Below, one piece after another: positions 19,385 to 28,858 of a DNA stretch of 64,000 bases (the first letter of the stretch is position 1; each line of letters starts with the position of its first letter). Both the position numbers and the translations under genes were made by a program. This DNA is from Cyathus striatus. Lineage: Eukaryota > Basidiomycota > Agaricomycetes > Agaricales > Nidulariaceae. A model generated the notes under the pieces. The model worked only from the letters and a program-made list of their open reading frames with translations, was not told where the DNA came from and did no database searches. The stretch lies in the NCBI GenBank assembly GCA_025738555.1, contig JAOVFP010000010.1, positions 1,364,001 to 1,428,000 on the forward strand, written 5' to 3'.

Positions 19385-19845
19385 GGTGACATGTCACCAG
19401 TGCTCACCACACCACTCTCCAGGTGCTCACTGCTCAGCACCTGCTCCCTCCCTCCCTCCCTCCTCCCCTCCTCATCCATCCCTCCCTTTGGACCCTCTAT
19501 GCTCATTCCCTCCCTGCATGTAGAAGGCAACAATGCCTCTGGCAAGAGCAGTTCAACGCCACAATGCCCACCCCCTCCCCCTCTGTGTTGCAACAATGGC
19601 CCATGCTCCCACCCTCTCCCATCACCTCAACAATGCCTCATCACCCACCTCAAGCCACCTCAACATTCATGTCCCCCACTGCAACTCCCTTCCTTCAAGA
19701 CCTGCAGCAATGTGTCATCAACATCACTGCTCATCAGGTATGTCACCTCTCTCTTCTCCCCTTACCATCCCACTGTCTCAAGTTCCCACAGCATCATCTA
19801 CATTTCATAGATGCCATAACCCATCCCTCCTCTTCTCTCCTCACC
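19385..19845. other. C/T-rich low-complexity DNA
   Basis: Overlapping open frames in all three plus frames come from C/T-rich, stop-poor sequence (CTCCCTCCCTCCCTCC and the like). No frame shows a domain. I regard this as non-coding. Confidence 0.5.
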
Positions 19846-20250
19846 TGTGCGTTACCTTGGTGATGGTGCCAAGTCGTTTGGCCACCCCTCCCCTGTTTCA
19901 CGAAGATGGTGGCACCACATCATCCACCCCTCTTCTCTCCTCCCCTGTGCATCACCTCTGCAATGGTGCCAAGTCATTTGGCTGCCCCTCCCCCTTTTCA
20001 TGAAGATGGTGGTGTCACATCACCTGCCCCTCCTCTCCTCTCCTCCCCTATGCATCACCTCAACAACAGTGCCACATCATTTGGTCACCCCTATCCTATT
20101 TCATGAAGGCAGCAATGCCACATCACCCACCCCCTCTCATCCTTCGTCTTCCCTGTGCCATGTCAGCAATAGCACCATCTAGCCACCCCTTCTCTGCCAT
20201 TCTGTGAAGATGGTGATGTGACACCACCTGCCCCCTCTCTTCCCCCCATA
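19846..20250 (+). repeat. Minisatellite with ~100-bp period, four copies
   Basis: Units start near 19,847, 19,946, 20,048 and 20,153, each with the order TGTGCATCACC, GGTGCCAAGTCATTTGG, CACCCCT, TTTCATGAAGATGGTGG, CACATCACC and a CT-rich tail. Copies have diverged by substitutions and small indels. The apparent open frames across it are a by-product of the period. Confidence 0.75.
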
Positions 20251-20359
20251 GGCCATCACCCTGTCTCCCACCACCACCACACCTCCCAGTTCCTCCCTCT
20301 CAACCAAGTGACCACTGTCATTCATACATTGCCTAGCCCACATCTGCCACCACCACCCC

Positions 20360-20588
20360 ATGCCAAGGGGGGAGAATAATGAAGGGGAGAGGAGAATGAG
20401 GGGGGAGGAACATGAGGGGGTAGGAGAGCAAGGGGGTCCTTCTCCTCTTCCTCTTCCTCCCCACCACCACTACCATACCCCATGGCCATCATTGCCACCT
20501 CTACTCATCCACCACCACCACCCCATGCCAAAGGGGAGAACAATGAAGGGGAGAGGAGAGTGTGGGGGGAGGAAAGTGAATAGGGAGA
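20360..20588. repeat. Purine-rich GGGGAGAACAACAAGTG-type minisatellite, left part
   Basis: Two copies of CCCATGCCAAGGGGGAGAA-like sequence with G/A-rich spacers. The same purine-rich array continues after the hAT-like insertion at 21,829. Confidence 0.55.
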
Positions 20589-20596
20589 ACAACAAG
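20589..20596. repeat. Target-site duplication ACAACAAG, left copy
   Basis: An identical octamer follows the element at 21,821-21,828. Eight-base duplications are typical of hAT transposons. Confidence 0.8.
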
Positions 20597-21820
20597 TAGG
20601 CAAATGCATGGGTACACCATACCTGCACGGGTCACGGGTAAGGGTACCAGCAGGTACGGGTATGGGTCAGGTCCCTGAGACCCGTAACCTGCAGGTACCC
20701 ATAGACAGTTTATTGAATAAAAATGACTGAAAGAAAGATTTTACAAGCACTATAATAATAATGAATAAGTACATAGTATATATTAATCTAGATTGTGTTT
20801 GTGCTTAGAGAAAAACCTCGGTTTTGCATTTTGTTCAGCTTGCGGGGTTGACCTTAAATGATATACCTAATGCAATTCATTCAAACTAACATTACTACTC
20901 CAATTTTTTTTGCATCTCTTCGATATTTCGGATACAGATAGTGCGTTGCTGCACGTTCCTAACGACCCTACATACACAATTTATGGCCAACTTGTTCTGG
21001 TTCTATAAATAATATTGTCTACCTCTTCCCCAGTACACAGAAATTAGGATTCCCCTCTATATCACACTCGCTCCCTTTGTATTTCAACAGAAATATCGCA
21101 CTATTATGTACTGGTTACATGCAATATAGTACCTGTTCCATATAACTGTGTATTGGACCTGAGACAATGTTAATTTAATATTCTTCTATGTTATGTAGAA
21201 TTTCCTATATTTTGAAGATGGTACAACACAACAAGCAGTGTTCATGCTAGTCTCTCATACTTTCATGCAATTATACCCATGTTGTCTATGTATGAAATGA
21301 GCTATTATAAACTATATTGGCACATCTTGTTCAAGTACTATGAAATAGACATTCTATATCTTTTATATACTGGAGATAGTACGATACAAGCAGCAATTTT
21401 GACCCACTTCTCTTGCATACTCGTGTACTATTACCCATGTTGTATAACTACAAAATGAGCTATTTTACACAATGTTCGCATATCTGCTTCAAATACTACG
21501 AGATAAGCATTCCAAATTTCCTATTTTTGGAGATAGTACAATAAAAGCAGCCATTTTCACGTAATGTTCACATATGCTTGCATACTAATACTAGTACCGT
21601 TTAAGTATAAAATAAGCCATTACAAAAAATTATCATACATTTGCTTCAAGTGATACAAATTAATTCATCATATGTTTATTCTATTTCTAAAATAAGTACT
21701 TAAAACCCATGGGTTGTGATACCCATGGGAACCCATACCCGTGGGAATGGGTATGGGTTGACGTGGGTACGGGTACAGGTCGAGCTCGAGACACCCATAG
21801 ATTACCCATGACATTGCCTA
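20597..21820. mobile_element. Non-autonomous hAT-like element (1,224 bp)
   Basis: The left end is TAGGCAAATGCATGGGTA and the right end (reverse complement) is TAGGCAATGTCATGGGTA, 15 of 18 identical. A perfect 8-bp target duplication flanks it. Both subterminal 100-bp stretches are packed with GGGTA/TACCC-type motifs (20,608-20,705 and 21,705-21,800). No transposase frame is present; the interior is AT-rich with tandem repeats. Unlike the surrounding sequence it retains many CpG, so it is probably a recent insertion into the purine-rich minisatellite. Confidence 0.8.
21195..21665 (+). repeat. ~160-bp tandem repeat inside the hAT-like element, three copies
   Basis: The landmarks TTTCCTATATTTTGAAGATGG, then a TACCCATGTTGT-type segment, ATGAGCTATT and TTCAAGTACTA recur near 21,198, 21,355 and 21,516. 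Copies are degenerate. Confidence 0.55.
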
Positions 21821-21828
21821 ACAACAAG

Positions 21829-22320
21829 AGGGGAGGAAAACAAGAGGGAGAACAGAGTGGAGAACAACAAGTGATGAGGGGGAAGGGGAGAATGACAGGT
21901 GACAGAGGGGAGGGGAGAACAACAAGCAATGAGCAACAAGGGGGGAGGAGAGAACAACAAGTGACAGAGGGAGAGGTGAGAACAACAAGCAATGAGGGGG
22001 GAGGAGAGAACAACAAGTAACAGAGAGAGAGGGGAGAACAACAAGTAACAGAGGGGGAAGGGAGAATGATGAGCAACAAGGAGGGAGGAGAGGAGGGGGA
22101 ATGAGAGTGAGAGGGGAGGAAAACAAGAGGGGAGAGCAGGGAAGGAGAGGAGAGCAAATGAGAGTGAGAGGGATGGAAAGTGAAAAGTGAGGAGGGAGAA
22201 CAGTGAGGAGAAGAGTGAGGGAGGGGGAGAGCAAGGTGGGAGAACAACACGAGGGGGTCCTCTTCCTCCTCTTCCTCCTCTTCCTCCTCTTCCTCTTCTT
22301 CCTCCTCCACCACCACTCAC
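21829..22320. repeat. Purine-rich minisatellite and CCTCTT microsatellite
   Basis: Repeated GGGAGAACAACAAGTGACAG-like units (about 25-50 bp apart) run to 22,240, followed by CCTCTTCCTCCTCTTCC-type repeats to 22,310. Long open frames on both strands here are compositional artefacts (poly-Glu, poly-Ser/Pro). Confidence 0.65.
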
Positions 22321-22464
22321 CCTGCTGCCATCATTGCTGCCACTACCACTGCCTTCATCTTGTTGTGCAGTGGCTATTTTTATATATTAGTTTAGTTATA
22401 CATATATGTTAGTAGTATGCCAATATAATGCTATTCTTATAACTATAATCTGGATTTTAAGGAT

Positions 22465-22690
22465 TCAGTGTGTAATCCATGTGGAATCCACATGGAACAG
22501 TCCACATGAAGTACACCTTAAGTACACCTTTCAACTGTTATTTTCATCAAGTTATAAGAAAGGTGGAATCCATGTGAATTACACATGGAAAATCAGCACT
22601 TTATTCCAAATATGTGTATTCCATGTGTACTTCACATGGAAATGTGTACTACACATGGAGTACATGTGTATAGGTGGGTGTGTGGAAAGT
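22465..22690. repeat. Second ACATGTA / TCCACATG palindromic motif cluster
   Basis: CCATGTGGAATCCACATGG, TTCCATGTGTACTTCACATGG and related motifs recur about ten times. They are the same kind of motif as at 2,011-2,238 and 19,074-19,180. Confidence 0.6.
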
Positions 22691-23500
22691 ACTGCCTTTG
22701 CACATCACCACTGACCAGCACCATCATCAGTACTATTGATGACAACACAAATACTTGGTGGATCATACTCAATCACAATCCTTCTTCGAGGCCACCACAC
22801 CCATCCAAATATGACAGCTTTGATGGAGGGATGGGGAAGTGTTAGTGTGCTGTTGTCTGGGTTTCTAGTACATTGTTGGCTATGCCTTGCGAGTGACTAG
22901 TGACACCCTGTGACCGGCTAGGCCTGAAAGAACGACGCACAAAATCTGCAGACCATTCGACATTGGTGCTGATGTAGAGAACAAAGGTTGCGGGGGGGCA
23001 CCATTTTCAGGATCGAACCCATTCCGATATCTACATCATAACTTCTGTGATTGGAACACCCAGCACTACACACGTGGATGACATATCCATAGTATATGAA
23101 GTTACTGTAAAATGGCTCATTGAATATCTAATTGTGTATGGCATGTAACACAACTGTTGCACCCAATTCAAATAATTCCAGCCCTGGAAACATTAGAATT
23201 GATTCAGAAATTAAGTATTGAGTTGAATTCGACGGACTCGACTTGGACTCAACCGCTGGTGTCAGCCGCCTTAGGTTGTGAAATTGCACCAGAAGGGCAC
23301 TTTGGCTTCACGCATTTACGGCCCACGAAGATGAGTGCTCCCTTTACTTATTTCCCTTCCTGTATGTGATCCATCGAATTCTTGAGGTAGTGGGCTCTGC
23401 CGCTTGCCGGCCTTATTTCTTTATTTACATAAACTTTACCGGATTCACGCTTCACAAAAAGTATACTCAGATTCTGAAATCAATTAATATTCTCCAGCAG
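22691..23500. other. Boundary from CpG-poor to CpG-normal DNA; no gene recognised
   Basis: From about 22,850 CpG becomes frequent. On the minus strand GGGTTCGATCCTG (complement of 23,010-23,025) resembles a polymerase III B box. Short frames at 23,157-23,554 show no family motif. Confidence 0.4.
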
Positions 23501-23504
23501 GAAA

Positions 23505-23575
23505 CGAACCCACACTTGGCACACCATGAATCGCAAGAGGCGTTCTCCGGCTGACCCAGAGGGGCTATACTATTT
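23505..23575 (-). repeat. tRNA-like module (SINE head?) on the minus strand
   Basis: Read on the minus strand: GCCCCTCTGGGTCAGCCGG (A-box-like), and about 30 bp later GTGTGGGTTCGTTTCCTGC (B-box-like). The first part matches the B-type modules of the array at 27,104-28,370 (CCCTTCTGGCTTAGTCGG). I could not fold a full cloverleaf, so I do not call it a functional tRNA. Confidence 0.4.
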
Positions 23576-23802
23576 CTCCTGCTTTACACATAATATTCCC
23601 CACTTCCGCTTCTTTAGCTCTCCGTTTACAAGGCAACTAAAGTTACCGCAAGAATTACAACTAGTGACATAGATACGTACATACAATTAAAACACTACTC
23701 TACATTCTAATCATATAGGCATAACAAAATCATAAGACCATACGACCAAAACAAAAAACACAAAACACAAAACCCGAAAGCCCAAACGACGTGAATACCC
23801 AA

Positions 23803-26012
23803 CTACGCAGCAGACCGAACAACCCCCGCCTGCCTGACCCCTTCCACACCCGCCATCCTCTTCATCTTCACAATCGACATCGTAATCGGCACCGTCCTAG
23901 GTAACACAATAGGCGGCGAAGGGGTCATCCACTCCCTCCTCGGCCCTTCCATCCTAGCCTTCGTCTTCGTCCCTGTATTCTCCTTCTCTTCCTCCAGCGC
24001 TGGAGGCGGAGGTACACTGCAAGACCCCCTCTCACGCTCTAACAAATCCTTAGCCTCCAACCTCTCCTTCAACAACGCAACTTCATCCTCACGCAGCCCA
24101 CGCAGATCGTCCCATTCTGCGGGGTGGGAGGTAGTTGCGTGGTGGTATAGTTCCGCATCGGGTGTTCCGGGGATGAATGTCTTTGCGAGGTGGAGGGGAA
24201 GATGTTTGGGGTGTTTGTGCGGGTAGGTTGTGAATATCCTGCAGGGGAGGGGGAAGGTCAGTTTAAGGATTGATAAGAGAACGAAGAGAGCAGAGGGTGA
24301 AGGGAAAGCGGGAAGGAAGGGCCGAAGTAAAGGGGGAAAATACGAACCGACAAGCACGACACCCAACTTCCCTCCCCCAATTAACATACATAAGCCCTAA
24401 CAACGCTCTATCCCCCCCGTCTACCCCATCCCCCTCCGCAGCAGCAAGGAGCTCAGCAGGCGACGGAGACGGTGTAATCTCAAACACCACTTCTCCGGCC
24501 TTCGTCTGAGTCACCACTACTGCCGTTGTCGACTTTGGAGATTTCCCATTCTCAGCTTCATGTTTCACTTAACCGTAAGCATCAGCACTTCCTCTAACCA
24601 AAAACCAAAAAGAAAAAACGTACTTCTCCTTCGCTTAACTCTCCCCTCTTTGACAGTCTGAATCCTTCCATTGGCACTTTTAACCCTCTTCGGCGGAGAA
24701 GGTGGACAACAGTCCAATGCGGAGTTCTTGTTCTCCGGCGTAGCTGGTACGGAGCGGAATGACGGGAGGTATGATGGTGTAGGTAGATCGTCTGTATAGT
24801 CTTCTGGGTCTTCCTCTGCTCGGGTAGGGGCAGGTGCGCTTCGCTGGGAATGTACACGTGGTGAAGAGGAAGAGAACGAAGGCGTAGCAGTTCTCGAACT
24901 TGAAGCCGACGCAGAGGCAGAGGCACAGCTCAAAGTCAACTCGGAGGAGAATGTCGAAGCTGGAGAAGAGGAGGCTTTATACAAAGGATGGAACTTCCTC
25001 GCGTGCTCGGGTAATGCGTCGATTGGAATCTGTGCACAAGGAGCTTCTGCGAGTGGTTTCTTCTCTTTTGGTGCGATGGGTTTCTTCTTTGGCGTTGGAG
25101 GAGTCTTAGACTTCGCCTTCCCTGAGGAAAGCGTTTGCGACGAGGAAGCGAGCTTCGAACCCTCCTCATGGACTTCCTCCCTCCTACGCTTAACACCCCT
25201 CTCCTTCCCACCACCCTCCAAAACACAACACCGTGCACTAACATCCCGAACCTGTCCCTTCAACCCCTCACAAACCCTCCTCAACCTCTCATTCTCCAAC
25301 CTCTCCTTCGCAAGCAGCTTCGCCAATACATCACACGCGCTAAGCAAATCACTCTGAATCACACCAGCACGGGAGAGGAGATCATTGTGTACCCCCGCTG
25401 CGCGCGATTTGAGCGATGTGAAGAACGTGCTGATATCTGGGAGGTAGGAGAGCCATCCCTCATGGTCCTGTGATGTGGTGTGGTGTGGAGGGGAGATGGA
25501 GGAAGAAGAAGAGGGGTAAGGTTGTGTACGACCAGTGCGGCGGTACAACTCCGTTCTTTCGAATGCCGTTAACGTGCTGAGGTAGTCTAAGCTGTTGATC
25601 GCTTCCACAGGGTCTGGTTCGCCGTGGCCTTCAAGCGGATTGCGTGGTTCTACTCCTGTTCTATCTTCTCCTGCTCCTGGTAGCTTTTTAGCATCTGCGG
25701 CTTCGGTCTCGCGTCGCTCGTTGGCTAAAGCGAGGTATCGTAGTGACCTTTTTGGCGCGATTGGGTTTTGGATGGGTGGGAGAGGGGGGAGGATTATGGG
25801 GCTTCTGTCGTTGTATACGCGCTTTGGGGTGTGTTGTGGGCGTGGGGGGAGAGGGACGTAGATGTCTTGTGTTGTGAGTCTCGTTAGGAGGTCTGGGTCG
25901 TCTATGGGCTTTAGGGCAGTTATATTGTTAGTTTTTGTGTAGGGAAGAGGGAAGAGGGACTTACTACGCGATACTGTGTCGTAGTGGTAGACGTCGATGT
26001 AGATGCGTTCAT
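23803..26012 (-). CDS. Ser/Pro-rich coiled-coil protein, unknown function
   Basis: My model has four exons: 26,012-25,965, 25,908-24,624, 24,567-24,390 and 24,238-23,803. Introns are 56, 56 and 151 bp with GTAAGT/GTACGT/GTATGT donors and AG acceptors, and frames join without stops. The product is about 648 residues and starts MNASTSTSTTTTQYRV. Residues about 205-240 form a short coiled coil (KERLENERLRRVCEGLKGQV). Basic clusters (VKRRREEV; TPKKKPIAPKEKK) could be nuclear signals. The middle is rich in Ser/Pro/Ala, and the last exon holds IFTTYPHKHPKHLPLHL and a Lys/Glu-rich helix. I recognise no family. The ATG 26,010-26,012 is preferred to the longer unspliced frame because it makes the first intron productive. 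Confidence 0.75.
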
Positions 26013-26820
26013 GATCGTAATAAGTATAGTCTTGTCGTAGTCTTGAATCGAGAGAAAGTCCGTGAACAGAAATGCGCTCTACGCAATAGATAGCAGATAA
26101 AACCAGAAACAAAACGTCACAGTACTGTCAACTGGCACGCAGAACCAGTCTTCAAGTTCCGTCAACCGAGTCGAGGGAGATTAGTGGGTTACAGCTGGAC
26201 CCACTCAGATCTACAAGCCTATTAGTATCATCAACACAGCGGAAGCAAATACTTCGAACTGGGAAGCGTACGTACACCCCAAGAACAAAAGAGACAATAA
26301 ACCCCAGCACTCTCACTTCCCTCTTCCCTCTCCAATCTGCCTCCGAACGTGCATTTTGACACGTTCGATAGATTCTCAGGAGATACCGGGTCTTTTGTGT
26401 TGAGTTGACGTGAGGACAGGTGTAGACAATAGACGGAGGTAAAATGGGAACACCGTGCGGCGTTGCTTTTGTTGTTGGTGACGCGGGTGAGGTGAGCAAA
26501 GTTCACCTTGGACGCTTTTGGAAGGTGGGCACCGCTGGGTGTCGTGGGAATGTATGGATTAGGTTTGCGTTCCGGGTTCCGGCAGCGTTCTGGTTCGACT
26601 TTTGAGTCTTCGACGCGCGAGGATCGAAGGAAGCAATAGGTGAACAAAAGGATCCATTTTTTGTGAGTCATTGATGGAATGCGTAATCATCGGGGTAGAA
26701 TTTAAAATGTGCATTCTGTAGACGAATCCAACGGAAATATAATCATATAGACTGAAATCTGAAACAAAAACGAAGAGAGATAGCGCTTATTGAACGTTAT
26801 TGACCGGTATAGTAAGAGTA
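26013..26820. other. Intergenic, upstream of the coiled-coil gene
   Basis: A 146-codon minus-strand frame (26,231-26,671) has no recognisable domain or splice support. The region likely holds the promoter of the gene at 26,012 but shows no clear TATA box. Confidence 0.45.
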
Positions 26821-26825
26821 GTACT

Positions 26826-28545
26826 AATGCCCTTCTGGCTCACTCGGAGGAGAGTCAATTTCGACACCTGCTGTGGTCTGTGGGGTATATTCTATGAGTT
26901 TGGTAACCTTACTAACTTTATAAATCTACGGACCTGGAAAGTATCTTTTATATACTTGCTACTTTAATTACTACAATATGAGAGTCATACAGTGCTATGA
27001 AGTTTCGACTTTGCAATGTAGTCTAGACTTATATGTTGAATTGCTCTGGACTGGTATATGGTGCAAGTCTTGAAGCTAGTGAAGTAGCACCTGCGTTGAA
27101 CATAGCCCTTCTGGCTTAGTCGAAGAACCACCTTTGAAATATATAGTTCGACACCAGTTGTGGTATTGATATCGAATTGAATCGTTTTTTATGGATCGTA
27201 TGAACTATATATATTGTCGTGGAATTTTATTTGTAAAATAGACGTCCCTCGGAAGAGAGTCTTCGGACCTCCAGGTGTAGGGTAGACAAGGTTCGATTCT
27301 CACTTGATCCTAGGGGTATGGTGAAACCGATTGCAACCATACTAATTTTTATGAATTTACAGTGCTATAAAGTCCGACTTTTCAATCTAATCTAGACTTG
27401 TAATACTAAATTGCACCGTAACTGAACTGGTATATGACGCAAATAGCACCTAAATTGAACATAGTCCTTCTGGCTTAGTCGGAGAACCACCTTCAAAGCA
27501 TGTTAAACCTTTGAAGTACAGAGCCCGACGCCGGTTGTGGTATCGTCCACTGCTTCTGCTACTATGTTTTTATAAATCATATGAACTTGCAAATCATATC
27601 TATTGTTGTGGAATTTGATTTTTACAGTCGACATACCCTCTGGCTCACTTGGATGAGAGTCTTTAAGTGTATATTCTGCAAGGTTCGACGCTCACTGTGA
27701 TCCGAGGGGTATAATAAAATGTCAGTTTGTGAACGTACTACTAATTTTTATGGATATACAATACTGTAATTTTCGACTATGTATATTGAATTGCTCTAAC
27801 TAGTATATGGTACAAGTAGCACCTGTATTGAACATATCCCTTCTAACTTAGCTGGCGAACCACCTTCAAAGCATGTTAAAGCTCTGAAGTACAGTCCTAT
27901 GTCCGACTCTGGCTGAGCCTGTGCCAAGTCACGCTTCCGTGCACACTGATAATGTTTTTATGAAATATTATAAGCTTAGAAATTGTATATACTGCTGTAA
28001 AACTTAACTTGTACAATATACATACTTTCTAGCTCACTCGGAAAAGAGACTTCACGTGTAGATTTGACAAGGTTCGGTGCTCATTGTGGTCCGAGGAGCA
28101 TAATATAAAATCTAACAACCTTACCATTTTTTATGGATCTATATCTGAAGTCTGTACTTACATGTTACAATAAAGTTAAATTTATACCGTGGTATAAAAT
28201 CTTGATATCACAGTCTAGTCTATACTTGTACTAAATTTCTCTGAAATGGTATATGGTGCAAGTATCACCTGCATTGTACATAGCCCTTCTGTTTCAGTCA
28301 GAGAGCCACCTTCAAAGTATGTTTAACCTTTGAAGTACAGAGTCCGATGTTGGCTGTGTTGTCCTGGACCGGAGCCACTGTGATAATGTTTTTATGAATC
28401 ATATAAACTTGGAAATCATACCTATTGCTGTGAAATTTTATTTGTACCAAATACCCCCTCTGATTCGCTCGGTACTAGTGAGTCTTGAAGTGTACTATAT
28501 TCCGCAAGGTTCGATGCCTGCTGTGGTCTGCGATGTATGATAATA
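26826..28545 (+). repeat. Tandem array of tRNA-like modules, ~400-bp unit
   Basis: Two module types alternate. Type A, near 26,826, 27,241, 27,632, 28,021 and 28,450, reads TACCCTCTGGCTCACTTGG, then GCAAGGTTCGACGCTCACTG, and closes GATCCGAGGGGTAT, with complementary ends (TACCCTC/GAGGGGTA). Type B, near 27,104, 27,461, 27,825 and 28,278, reads GCCCTTCTGGCTTAGTCGG, AACCACCTTCAAAGCATG and CCGACGCCGGTTGTGG. The A modules contain A-box-like (TGGCTCACTNGG) and B-box-like (GGTTCGANNC) promoter elements. Spacers are also homologous. No standard cloverleaf with anticodon could be confirmed. Confidence 0.65.
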
Positions 28546-28858
28546 ATATAAAAAATAGGGCCAGGTAGGAGAATTTAGAACATCTATTAATAATAGGTTT
28601 AGTATTGAGGTGACTACTGAATAATGTTGAGCACAATGCATATGAACAATGATAGCTAACAGGTCTGGTGGGGAAAACATGAAGAAAGCAGATATTATCA
28701 ACCTAGAGCATAACCAGCAAAGTTGACATGATAACCACAAGTCTGTATGAACACAAAACAAAGTAATTCAGTAACATAAAATAAAGTAGTCGAGTGGACT
28801 GTAGTGGTAACTGTATGCAAATATATAATGTTACCCACAATTACACATTGTATGAGTG

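Noticed and set aside
19322..20182. Overlapping plus-strand ORFs of 110-162 codons
   Set aside because: All three frames are open through C-rich minisatellite sequence; composition, not coding, explains them.
21687..22316. A 209-codon minus-strand frame starting with a long run of Glu
   Set aside because: It is produced by CT/GA-rich minisatellite DNA; frames on both strands are open at once and no domain appears.
26231..26671. 146-codon minus-strand ORF upstream of the coiled-coil gene
   Set aside because: No recognisable domain, no splice signals that improve it and a composition like the surrounding intergenic DNA. It cannot be excluded as a small gene without transcripts.
26826..28545. 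Calling each array module a functional tRNA gene
   Set aside because: A- and B-box-like sequences exist, but spacing and T-arm pairing do not give a standard cloverleaf or a clear anticodon.
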